Source: a virus. From it: a stretch of DNA of 20,819 nucleotides. Below are positions 1 through 7,500 of the stretch, piece by piece. The first letter of the stretch is position 1, and each line of letters begins with the position of its first letter. The notes beneath the pieces are model-generated. The model was not told the DNA's origin, made no database searches, and saw nothing but the letters and a program-made list of their open reading frames with translations. Location: positions 1 to 20,819 of the IMG/VR virus record IMGVR_UViG_3300023180_000498; one strand, written 5' to 3'. Made by a program: the position numbers and the translations under genes.

Positions 1-13
1 ACAAATACCTTCG

Positions 14-190
14 ATGCAAAAAAATCCGGACAAAAATTTTACGACTGTAGAGGTCGATCCAATTACTGGGGAGTATTATGTAACGATTCCTGAGTGGATA
101 CTGAATGAGTATGGGTGGTATGAGGGCACTGAGGTAAACATGGAAGTTGAGGGAGATTGTATTGTTATTAGTGAAGTTCGTAAGGACTGA
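14..190 (+). CDS. AbrB/SpoVT-like small protein (58 aa, possibly 5'-partial)
   Basis: The frame translates to 58 residues from the ATG at 14 and stops at TGA 188-190. It is open to the left edge of the window, so the true start could lie upstream; no ribosome binding site can be judged. The central pattern, GEYYVTIPEWIL followed by GWYEGTEVNMEVEGDCIVI, matches the swapped-hairpin AbrB/MazE fold: strand, 'IP' turn, short helix, 'G-T/D-x-V' strand, then a final strand ending in an Ile/Val run. Members of this fold are dimeric DNA-binding transition regulators or antitoxins. No toxin gene is visible beside it, and any partner to the left is out of view. A role as a small phage transcription regulator is inference. 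The fold call is fairly good; the function is not established. Confidence 0.7.
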   Translation: MQKNPDKNFTTVEVDPITGEYYVTIPEWILNEYGWYEGTEVNMEVEGDCIVISEVRKD

Positions 191-208
191 ATTAATACTC
201 AAGGGAAC

Positions 209-237
209 TTGACCTTGTATAGATAATGCGTTATGAT
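209..237 (+). promoter_or_regulatory. Predicted sigma70-type promoter
   Basis: TTGACC (209-214) and TATGAT (232-237) are separated by exactly 17 bp, each one mismatch from consensus. The predicted start is near 243-245, about 58 bases before the glycosyltransferase ATG. In cyanophages host sigma70-like promoters usually drive early genes, so the downstream genes may be transcribed before the baseplate genes. The call rests on motif and spacing only. Confidence 0.6.
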
Positions 238-242
238 TCATA

Positions 243-270
243 GTGTACCGTGTTCGCGTATGCGGTATAC
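243..270 (+). promoter_or_regulatory. Imperfect palindrome/hairpin at the predicted transcription start
   Basis: Bases 243-250 (GTGTACCG) pair with 263-270 (CGGTATAC) over 8 bp with one G-T wobble, leaving a 12-base loop that can close slightly further. It sits over the predicted +1 of the promoter at 209-237. It could be a 5' mRNA-stabilising stem-loop or an operator for a repressor. An alternative smaller hairpin is CGTAT (257-261) with ATACG (267-271). The rest of the 191-301 gap shows nothing else I recognise. Confidence 0.45.
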
Positions 271-301
271 GAATCGATTCAAATTTAAATTGACTTAAGT
301 T

Positions 302-1060
302 ATGGCTAAAGGATTTACTGTAAAAGCAAAGGCACCCACAGCACAACAAAGCGAACCAGAATGGGACTACGATAAAGCAAGGGAGATGATTCGAGGCAAG
401 TCAATTGTCTTCTGTCTACCTGGAAGGGGAGTTTCGTATACTTATCTGAAAAATTTTGTGCAATTGTGTTTTGATATTGTGCAAGCAGGTGGGAGTATTC
501 AAATCTCTCAAGACTATAGTTCAATGGTGAACTTTGCTCGTTGTAAGTGTCTTGGGGCAAATGTATTGCGTGGACCTGACCAAGTACCTTGGGATGGTAA
601 ATTGAATTATGATTATCAATTGTGGATTGATAGTGATATTGTGTTTAATACTGAGAAGTTTTATCAGTTGGTTTTAATGGATCAGGATATTGCTTCTGGA
701 TGGTATTGCACTGAAGATGGAAGGACTACAAGTGTTGCTCACTGGATGGAAGAGGATGACTTCCGAAACAATGGTGGAGTGATGAATCATGAGACGCTAG
801 AGAGTATTAGTAAGCGTCGGAAACCATTTACTGTTGATTATGTAGGATTTGGATGGTTGTTGATTAAGTATGGAGTCTTTGAGCATTCAGAGATGAAGTA
901 TCCATGGTTTGCACCGAAAATGCAAGTCTTTGAATCTGGAGAGGTTCAGGATATGTGTGGAGAGGATGTAAGTTTCTGTTTGGATGCTAAGGAAGCAGGA
1001 TTTGAAATCTGGTGTGATCCTCGTATTCGTGTTGGTCATGAGAAGACAAGGGTTATCTAA
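302..1060 (+). CDS. GT-A fold glycosyltransferase (252 aa)
   Basis: A putative nucleotide-sugar glycosyltransferase of the GT-A (GT2-like) type. Visible features are an N-terminal strand IVFCLPGRG (about residues 35-43), a DxD motif in WIDSDIVF (D110 and D112) for metal and nucleotide-sugar binding, GEDVSFCLDAKEAGF (from G220, with E221-D222 where the catalytic acid usually lies), and IWCDPRIRVGHEK near the end, where H246 fits the third metal ligand. No membrane segment or signal peptide is seen, so it probably acts in the cytoplasm. The start at 302 is the first ATG after the promoter region, though its ribosome binding site is poor. It stops 13 bases before the 2OG oxygenase, suggesting co-transcription. 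Donor and acceptor cannot be deduced; a virion protein, DNA base or host surface are all possible. Confidence 0.8.
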   Translation: MAKGFTVKAKAPTAQQSEPEWDYDKAREMIRGKSIVFCLPGRGVSYTYLKNFVQLCFDIVQAGGSIQISQDYSSMVNFARCKCLGANVLRGPDQVPWDGKLNYDYQLWIDSDIVFNTEKFYQLVLMDQDIASGWYCTEDGRTTSVAHWMEEDDFRNNGGVMNHETLESISKRRKPFTVDYVGFGWLLIKYGVFEHSEMKYPWFAPKMQVFESGEVQDMCGEDVSFCLDAKEAGFEIWCDPRIRVGHEKTRVI

Positions 1061-1073
1061 TTATTATGACCAT

Positions 1074-1574
1074 ATGTTTTATATTCCAATCTATCATTTT
1101 GCTTTGACTGATTGGAATATAAAACAACAACAATTATTGGAGATTTACAATTCTACAGATATAGTACCTTATAATGATCTGAGTACAGATTATTATCATA
1201 ATCAAGACTGGTATCGTGATAAGATACAAATGATATTCAAGAATGAGATTAAAGAATTTTGTGTTGATGTTAAAGGTGAATATAGAGTAATTGGATGTTG
1301 GTTTGAAACATCAAAAAAAGGAGAGTTTCATACACCCCATGATCATGGAGTATGTGGATACAGTGCTGTATGTTATATAAAATATAATGGCAATCATCAT
1401 ACACCAACACAGTTTATTTCCCCATATGCTTGTAGTAATAAGGGAAATTACTTAAAGTATGTACCAGAAGTAGAAGAAGGTTCTCTCATTATCTTTCCGT
1501 CTAATGTGTTACATTATACTCACCCGAATAGAACCGATGATGAGAGGATTATCTTATCTTTTAATCTATCATAA
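1074..1574 (+). CDS. 2OG-Fe(II) oxygenase, HxH type (166 aa)
   Basis: A putative 2-oxoglutarate/Fe(II)-dependent dioxygenase (PF13759-like), a family common in T4-like cyanophages. The ligand region reads HTPHDHGVCGY with H89 and H91 (an HxH variant of the usual HxD/E), then a strand AVCYIKYN. The C-terminal part has GSLIIFPSNVLHYTHPN with the distal His at H147 (H150 is an alternative), and DDERIILSFN with R158 placed to bind 2-oxoglutarate. I chose the ATG at 1074 because an upstream extension in this frame (from 984) overlaps the glycosyltransferase and is not family-like; the ribosome binding site is weak. It lies 13 bases after the glycosyltransferase and 5 before the next gene. The substrate is unknown; hydroxylation of a peptide side chain is plausible. 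Confidence 0.82.
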   Translation: MFYIPIYHFALTDWNIKQQQLLEIYNSTDIVPYNDLSTDYYHNQDWYRDKIQMIFKNEIKEFCVDVKGEYRVIGCWFETSKKGEFHTPHDHGVCGYSAVCYIKYNGNHHTPTQFISPYACSNKGNYLKYVPEVEEGSLIIFPSNVLHYTHPNRTDDERIILSFNLS

Positions 1575-1579
1575 CGATT

Positions 1580-1738
1580 ATGGAAGTTTATAACATCTAC
1601 TGCAAAGGGCGTAAGATTTACTCAAGCTTGACTCAGAGTGAATATTTCGATATAATGGAGGACCTGTCGATAGAGTTTTATCAGACAGGAACTCCAAGAC
1701 CTGAAGATCTTGATACTGAAATTACAACGGAGAATTAA
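1580..1738 (+). CDS. Small hypothetical protein (52 aa)
   Basis: ATG at 1580 to TAA at 1736-1738 gives a 52-residue protein starting MEVYNIYCKGRKIYSSLTQ, with SEYFDIMEDLSIEFYQTG in the middle and an acidic end (RPEDLDTEITTEN). The layout suggests two short strands around a basic turn followed by one amphipathic helix. It resembles small conserved proteins of T4-like cyanophages of the form 'Y-x-V/I-Y-x-KG ... L...E-F/Y ... L', for which I know no function. It starts 5 bases after the oxygenase and ends 2 bases before the next ATG, so it is probably translated from the same message. Its start lacks a clear Shine-Dalgarno sequence, so translation may be coupled to the gene before it. Confidence 0.7.
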   Translation: MEVYNIYCKGRKIYSSLTQSEYFDIMEDLSIEFYQTGTPRPEDLDTEITTEN

Positions 1739-1740
1739 TT

Positions 1741-1878
1741 ATGGCTATGCGTAAAGGCGGCGGTTATGTGGAGGGTGCTCCTAAGAAAACTCGTCAGGGA
1801 GCAGGTATGAATACAAAGTATGCCGCTACTTCTCGCAATAAAGCGCGGAAGAAGTATCGCGGACAAGGTAAAGGTTGA
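1741..1878 (+). CDS. Small, very basic Gly-rich protein (45 aa)
   Basis: ATG at 1741 to TGA at 1876-1878, preceded by a GGAG ribosome binding site (1729-1732). The 45 residues hold 8 Lys and 5 Arg against one Glu, and 9 Gly. The order is RKGGGYVEGAPKKTRQG, then NTKYAATSRNKARKKYRGQ. The charge and flexible glycines resemble ribosomal-protein tails or nucleic-acid-binding peptides; RNA or DNA binding is inference. Proteins of this type recur in T4-like cyanophages as unnamed conserved hypotheticals, from memory. Its base and codon use (gcg, cgc, ggc) is richer in G+C than its neighbours. A second stop, TAG, follows directly at 1879-1881, and a strong terminator begins 5 bases later, making this the last gene of its unit. 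Confidence 0.75.
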   Translation: MAMRKGGGYVEGAPKKTRQGAGMNTKYAATSRNKARKKYRGQGKG

Positions 1879-1883
1879 TAGTC

Positions 1884-1909
1884 AAGAGGGGGGTAACACC
1901 CCCTTTTTT
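1884..1909 (+). terminator. Strong rho-independent terminator
   Basis: GGGGGT (1889-1894), loop AAC, ACCCCC (1898-1903), then six T (1904-1909). An A-rich 5' side extends the stem by pairing with the T tract. It follows the 45-aa gene by 5 bases and divides the left gene group from the late baseplate genes. Confidence 0.93.
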
Positions 1910-1915
1910 CGTGCA

Positions 1916-1923
1916 AATAAATA
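1916..1923 (+). promoter_or_regulatory. Probable T4-type late promoter (AATAAATA)
   Basis: AATAAATA fits the relaxed cyanophage late motif NATAAATA, recognised in T4 relatives by the gp55-type sigma factor with a sliding clamp. It lies just after the terminator and before an 83-aa gene with a good ribosome binding site. The predicted start is near 1929-1931, where AGGG (1930-1933) and CCCT (1942-1945) can form a small 5' hairpin. The motif is short, so position carries most of the weight. Confidence 0.5.
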
Positions 1924-1952
1924 TGAATAAGGGATAGCAACCCCTCTAAAAG

Positions 1953-1974
1953 TTCTGATTTGTATAAATCAGGA
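1953..1974 (+). promoter_or_regulatory. Leader hairpin sequestering the Shine-Dalgarno of the 83-aa gene
   Basis: TTCTGATTT (1953-1961) pairs with AAATCAGGA (1966-1974), 9 bp with one wobble and a GTAT loop. The 3' arm contains four of the five bases of the AGGAG ribosome binding site (1971-1975) of the gene starting at 1981. Folding would therefore limit ribosome access, as in T4 genes whose late translation depends on which transcript is made. The effect is inferred. Confidence 0.55.
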
Positions 1975-1980
1975 GCTAAA

Positions 1981-2232
1981 ATGGGCAATTCACCTGTCGA
2001 TAGGAACAAAGAGTACATGAGGGAGATGTGGGGAACCAATCGCCTTGTCTCAGACTATGGTTCGATGCAAAATTTACCTTCAAAAAGAGTATTAACAGAG
2101 GTAATGCATGATACTGCACCTCGTCATGACCTTAAAAAGCAGACGGAACTGCATGAAAAGATTCGTAATGACGAAGATTATGATGATTGGTCATATGGAA
2201 CTGAGCCAACATACGGAAATCCTTGGACATAA
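1981..2232 (+). CDS. Conserved-looking hypothetical protein (83 aa)
   Basis: I place the start at ATG 1981, preceded by AGGAG at 1971-1975; a longer version using TTG at 1960 would start inside the leader hairpin. The 83-residue product begins MGNSPVDRNKEYMREMWG, is hydrophilic and charged throughout, and ends in an acidic and aromatic tail (NDEDYDDWSYGTEP). There is no membrane segment, signal peptide or motif I can name. Its TAA at 2230-2232 lies one base before the late promoter of gp25. Its position behind a probable late promoter and next to baseplate genes suggests late expression, perhaps as a minor virion or assembly protein; that is inference from context only. Confidence 0.75.
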   Translation: MGNSPVDRNKEYMREMWGTNRLVSDYGSMQNLPSKRVLTEVMHDTAPRHDLKKQTELHEKIRNDEDYDDWSYGTEPTYGNPWT

Positions 2233-2233
2233 G

Positions 2234-2241
2234 TATAAATA
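2234..2241 (+). promoter_or_regulatory. T4-type late promoter (TATAAATA) for gp25
   Basis: A perfect TATAAATA, the T4 late consensus, starting one base after the preceding stop codon and ending 21 bases before the gp25 ATG. It should drive gp25, gp6 and the giant structural gene, since no strong promoter or terminator is seen between them. The implied leader is only about 10-15 bases. Confidence 0.8.
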
Positions 2242-2262
2242 ATCCAAGAAACTACCTGACAA

Positions 2263-2664
2263 ATGGCTATAAACAGGGTATCAAGGGCTTTTAGAGACAT
2301 TAGTTTGTCTTTTGAGCCCCATCCTGTCACAAAAGATTTGCCGATTCTCAAAAATGAGAATGCAATTCGTCGTTCTGTAAGAAATTTGGTTGAAACTATA
2401 CCTACTGAAAGGTTTTTTAATTCAGATTTGGGGTCTGATGTTCGCTCAAGTCTCTTTGATTTCATCGACTTTGGTACTTCATCAGTAATTGAGACTCAAA
2501 TTCGCACTACTATTGAGAATTTTGAGCCTAGAGTTGATAATTTATTCATAAATGTTGACCCAAGACCTGATGATAATGCTTTTAATGTAACAATTTTCTT
2601 TGATATTGTCGGTCAGGACTTTCCAACACAAGAATTTTCGTTCCTATTAGAGGCAATAAGATAA
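2263..2664 (+). CDS. 25: Baseplate wedge subunit gp25 (133 aa)
   Basis: Homologue of T4 gp25 (GPW/gp25 family, PF04965), with nearly the same length as the T4 protein (132 aa). gp25 is part of the inner baseplate core that joins wedges to the hub and helps trigger sheath contraction. Visible family features are DLPILKNENAIRRSVRNLVET early on, NSDLGSDVRSSLFDF in the middle, and FEPRV (E88-P89-R90), the conserved EPR motif, followed by strands FINVDPRP and VTIFFDIV. The start at 2263 agrees with the family length; the Shine-Dalgarno is weak. The late promoter lies directly upstream and gp6 begins 3 bases downstream, in line with the two proteins assembling in the same wedge. Confidence 0.93.
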   Translation: MAINRVSRAFRDISLSFEPHPVTKDLPILKNENAIRRSVRNLVETIPTERFFNSDLGSDVRSSLFDFIDFGTSSVIETQIRTTIENFEPRVDNLFINVDPRPDDNAFNVTIFFDIVGQDFPTQEFSFLLEAIR

Positions 2665-2667
2665 AAT

Positions 2668-4566
2668 ATGCCTTTCACTAAATTTACAAACCTAGATTTT
2701 GACCAAATAAAAGCCTCTCTGAAGGATTATCTCCGTGCAAATTCAAATTTCACGGATTTTGACTTTGAGGGGTCTAATTTTTCGGTCTTAATCGATACCT
2801 TAGCGTATAATACCTATATTACAGCGTTTAACTCTAATATGATTGTGAATGAATCCTTCTTGGATTCAGCAACATTGAGAGAAAATGTCGTATCTCTTGC
2901 TAGAAATATAGGATATGTACCACGCTCTAGGAGTGCTGCTAAGGCAGTTGTAAGTTTTGATGTAGCAACTAGTGTAGACACTGCTTCATTGACCTTACAG
3001 GCGGGTTTAGTGTGCACTGGAACGACGAATGAGAGCAATTATATCTTCTCAATACCAGAAAATATTACTACGACAGTAGTTGATGGTGTTGCTTCCTTTA
3101 CAGACATTGAAATCTATCAAGGAACTTATCTTCAAAATACTTTTATTGTTGATGGGTCTCTCGATCAGAAGTTTATTCTTGATAATTCTTTCATTGATAC
3201 ATCGACAATTGTAGTTCAAGTAAAAGGACCTTCTGATACTGGACTAGGTAGAGAATATTCACTTGTTAATAATATCATTGATACAAAATCAACATCTGAA
3301 ATCTATCTGATACAAGAAATTCAAGATGAGAAGTATGAACTTCTCTTCGGAGATGGATACTTTGGTAAGAAACTCGAAGATTCAACTGTAATCACGGTAT
3401 CTTATATCATCACTGATGGTAAAGAAGGTAATGGACCAGCAAACTTCTCTTATCAGGGAAGAGTATTATCGGCAAATAATGCGATTGTAGTTCCAACAAA
3501 CAATGTAACTATAACAACTACTTCAGCGGCAGCAAATGGCGGTGATATTGAGTCAATTAACTCTATCAAGTACTTTGCTCCAAGACTATATTCATCGCAG
3601 TACAGGGCGGTTACAGCACGCGATTATGAAGCAATTATTCAAGACATCTATCCAAATACAGAATCTGTCTCTGTTGTAGGCGGTGAAGAAGTAGATCCAC
3701 CACAATTTGGTAATGTTTTGATTACGATTAAACCGAAGAATGGTGATTATATCTCCGATTTTGATAAGGAACAGATATTAACTAAACTGAAGCAATATTC
3801 ATTATCAGGTATTAATCAGAAATTATTAGACCTTAAAGTTCTTTATGTTGAGATAGATACAGCAGTTTATTATAACTCATCACAAGTAACAAATGTGAAT
3901 GATTTGAAAACTGCTGTTATTTCAACACTGAATACCTATGCACAATCTAATATCAACAAGTTTGGTGGTAGATTTAAGTATAGTCAAGTTTGTAAAGTAA
4001 TTGATAATGTAGATAATGCAATCACATCAAACATCACTAAAGTGATTATGAGAAGAAACTTGAAAGCACTTGTAAATCAAGTTGCACAATATGAATTATG
4101 TTTTGGTAATAAGTGTCATATAAATCCAGATGGATTCAATCTCAAAACCACTGGATTTTCAATTAGTGGAAAAACTGGAACTTTCTATCTAACAGATACT
4201 CCAACTAAAGATGCTAATGGAAAACTCACCAAAAAAGGTGTAGTATCAATTGTTAAAGATATTGATGCTCAAGGAAACTACCCAGTCGAAATTAAGTCTG
4301 CTGGAACCATAGATTATGAAACTGGAGAACTTATGTTGAATCCAATCAACATATCATCAACAGTAAAAGCAAACAATGTAATTGAGGTTCAATTATATCC
4401 AGAATCAAATGATGTTATTGGTCTCAAGGACCTGTATTTGAGTTTTGCTGTTGGCAATAGTAAGATAAATATGGTTAAAGATACTATTACTTCCGGCGAA
4501 AAGATATCTGGAGTCGGATACAAAGTTACTTCAAGCTACTTAAACGGAGAACTAAAGAGGGTATAA
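2668..4566 (+). CDS. 6: Baseplate wedge subunit gp6 (632 aa)
   Basis: T4 gp6-like baseplate wedge protein, close to the T4 length (660 aa). In T4, gp6 dimers form the continuous inner ring of the baseplate and bind gp7, gp25 and gp53. The N-terminus (MPFTKFTNLDFDQIKASLKDYLR, then FEGSNFSVLIDTLAYNTY) is typical of cyanophage gp6. The central part from about residue 302 (YFAPRLYSSQYRAVTARDYEA, then VGGEEVDPPQFGNVLITIKP) matches the baseplate J/gp6 core shared with P2 gpJ and related proteins. The C-terminal third is strand-rich and includes DYETGELMLNP. A ribosome binding site AGAGG lies at 2649-2653. The gene ends one base before the next ATG, so translation is likely coupled to the giant protein. 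Confidence 0.92.
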   Translation: MPFTKFTNLDFDQIKASLKDYLRANSNFTDFDFEGSNFSVLIDTLAYNTYITAFNSNMIVNESFLDSATLRENVVSLARNIGYVPRSRSAAKAVVSFDVATSVDTASLTLQAGLVCTGTTNESNYIFSIPENITTTVVDGVASFTDIEIYQGTYLQNTFIVDGSLDQKFILDNSFIDTSTIVVQVKGPSDTGLGREYSLVNNIIDTKSTSEIYLIQEIQDEKYELLFGDGYFGKKLEDSTVITVSYIITDGKEGNGPANFSYQGRVLSANNAIVVPTNNVTITTTSAAANGGDIESINSIKYFAPRLYSSQYRAVTARDYEAIIQDIYPNTESVSVVGGEEVDPPQFGNVLITIKPKNGDYISDFDKEQILTKLKQYSLSGINQKLLDLKVLYVEIDTAVYYNSSQVTNVNDLKTAVISTLNTYAQSNINKFGGRFKYSQVCKVIDNVDNAITSNITKVIMRRNLKALVNQVAQYELCFGNKCHINPDGFNLKTTGFSISGKTGTFYLTDTPTKDANGKLTKKGVVSIVKDIDAQGNYPVEIKSAGTIDYETGELMLNPINISSTVKANNVIEVQLYPESNDVIGLKDLYLSFAVGNSKINMVKDTITSGEKISGVGYKVTSSYLNGELKRV

Positions 4567-4567
4567 G

Positions 4568-7500
4568 ATGATACAAACAGGTGTTGGTGTTGATAAGAGA
4601 GTACAAGTACAGCAATTAATAGATAACCAGTTACCAGAATTTATTCTATCAGAAAGTCCAAAAGCAGTAGATTTTCTAAAGCAATATTATATTTCTCAAG
4701 AATATCAGGGTGGTCCTTTAGACCTTGCTGATAATCTTGACCAATATCTTAAATTAGATAATTTAACTCCAGAAGTAATAACTGGTTCTACAACTCTGTC
4801 TGCTGATATTACTTCTTCAGATGATGTTGTTCAAGTTGCATCCACTAAAGGTTTCCCAAATCAATACGGATTATTCAAGATTGATGATGAGATCTTTACC
4901 TACACTGGTTCCACAACAACATCTTTTACTGGTTGTATTCGTGGTTTTAGTGGAGTCACCAACTATCGATCAAAATTAAATCCAGATGAATTAGTATTTG
5001 AAGAAACTAATCAAGCAGCACACACCTCTGGTGCTACAGTAACTAATCTCAGTTCTCTCTTCTTAAAAGAGTTTTATAAAAAACTCAAGTATTCTCTGAC
5101 TCCTGGATTAGAAGAAGTTGAATTCGCTTCTGATGTTGATGTTAATAACTTTATTAAACAAGCAAGAGACTTTTATCAAGCAAAAGGTACTGAAGAATCT
5201 TTTAGAATTCTTTTCAATGTCTTATATGGAGTAAATCCAAAAGTAACGGATCTTGAAAGTTATCTGTCAAAGCCTTCTGCTGCAAAATACTTAAAAAGGG
5301 AAATTGTAGTTGCAGAAGCAATCAGTGGTGAGGCTAAGAATTTAATAGGTCAAACTATTAGAAAATCTTCCGACTCAACAACACAAGCACCAGTTTCTGA
5401 AGTTGAAGTCTTTGCAAGACCTGGTGTAGGCACTTTTTATCGTCTCTATCTTTTTGTTGGATATGATGATAATGATTTAATTGAAGGCAATTTTACTATC
5501 CAACCAAAAACAAGAGTAATTCAGACTGTACCAGTTGGGTCATCTACTATAACTGTAGACTCTACGATTGGTTTTGCTAATTCTGGAACTCTCATTTCTG
5601 GAAATAATACAATTACATATACTGATAAAACTATTAACCAATTCCTTGGTTGTAGTGGTATTACTGAGGAGATTGCTTCAAAATCTGATATCAGAAACGA
5701 TGAGTATTATTATGGATATGAGAATGGTGATACGACTAAGGAAGTTAGAATTCGCTTAACTGGTGTATTATCTAAGTATGAATCTATCATTGATAATTCT
5801 TTAACTACCGAAGGTGAGAAAATTTATGTTAAAAATGTTGGTGAAAGAATTCTAAATCCAGAAGATGATAAGAGTTATAAGCAAATTTTTGCTAATTCTT
5901 GGGTTTACAATACTAGTACTCGTTTTGATATTGAAAGTATTAGTGGATCTAACTTTGTTGTAAAAACTGATATTGATAAGTCTCAATTATCTGTTGGCGA
6001 TAAAGTTAATATTCTGAATGGATCTACAGAAAATATCGTCCATTCAAACGCTACTGTATCATTAATAGACAATGCAAATAGACAGGTTGTTTTAAGTGAT
6101 CTTACTGGATTTACGGTTGATCCTAATCAAACATATACTTTCAGAAGAAATCTAAAGACAGCATCAAGCTCTGGAACTCCAATTGCACAAGGTAATAATG
6201 TAATTACTAGTGATATTCAAAATGTTTATAATGAAGACAATGAGTATATGTATGTCACATCAAACTCATTACCTTCCTATGAGATTGATAATAATGTTAA
6301 AAAATCCACCCTCACATCTGCAGTAAACGGTACCAGTCTTCTTGGATATAATCAATCAACAGAAAAATATTCTATTATTTCTTTCCCATCTTCAGTTCCT
6401 TTCTTAACTGGCGATGAAGTATATTATAGTGCACAGACAGATGTTTTAGATGGTCTTGAGGAAAAGACTTATTTTGTAAAAGTATTGTCTCCCAATAATA
6501 GAATATCTCTTCACGATGCAAGATCTTTAATTGATGCTGGTATTGCAGTAGAGTTCAAATCAACAAATACTAGTGGTTCTCATTCACTTACTTTAAATTA
6601 TCAGAAAGAAGAAGAAATATATCCACAAAAACTTCTTAAAAAATTCCCATTACAGCATAATATTAAGGATGGAACTTCTATTAATACCGAAGTTGGATCT
6701 GTTGGAATGCTTATCAATGGAGTTGAAGTATTAAACTACAAATCTTTAGATAAGATTTATTATGGACCTGTTAAAGAAGTAAGGGTATACAACAAAGGAA
6801 AAGATTATGATGTAATTAGTGCCCCATCAGTAACTGTAGATGACCCTATTGTTTCATCAGGAACAACAGCACTTGTGCAACCAGTTATTAGTGGAAGTGT
6901 AAAAGAAATTCTTGTAGATCCACAAAACTTTGATATTCAAAATATTCCAGCAGTATCCATTTCTGGTGGTAATGGTTCTGGTGCAGTTTTACAACCAATT
7001 CTTGAAAAAAGAAATAGAGAAGTATTCTTTAGTCCTAAACCAACAACACAAGGTGGTGGTATTAATGTAACTGATAATACTATCACTTTCCAATCCCAAC
7101 ACTATTTTACAGACGGGATGGCTGTTGTTTACGACAATAAGTCCGATAACACTGTTGCAGGTATTTCTTCAATCAGTAATGTTGGTATTGCTACGGTTTT
7201 AGGTAGCGGTAATAATAATATTCAAAATACAACTCTTAGTCAAAATTCTCTTTATTATGTAAAAGTAATTGGTGCTAATGTTGGTCTGAACACAGTTCAA
7301 CTGTATACTAGTCAGACAGATGCTTTATCTGGAATCAATACTGTTGGTCTTACCACACAGTATGGTAATGGAGTCCAAGCATTTAGGGTATATGAACCAA
7401 AGAATACTTTAAAAGCAGTTAAGGTTATTAATCCAGGAACTAATTATAGAAATAGAAAATTAATTGCAAAACCATCCAATATATCAATATCGGATGATTC

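Noticed and set aside
984-1073. Upstream extension of the 2OG oxygenase frame to 984
   Set aside because: It would overlap the glycosyltransferase by 77 bases and adds a stretch with no resemblance to the family; ATG 1074 gives a normal start.
1963-1970. TATAAATC as another late promoter for the 83-aa gene
   Set aside because: It misses the last base of the consensus, lies in the hairpin, and would start transcription within or just before the ribosome binding site; AATAAATA at 1916 is better placed.
4464-4471. GATAAATA inside the end of gp6, and another at 18139-18146 in gp8, each about 100 bases before the next gene
   Set aside because: They fit the relaxed late motif, but several such matches are expected by chance in 20 kb of AT-rich DNA, and both lie inside coding sequence without other support.
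5568-5759. Plus-strand small frames inside the giant gene (also near 13938, 14253, 14739 and 15483)
   Set aside because: Leu/Val-rich shifted-frame shadows of the real coding frame without ribosome binding sites.
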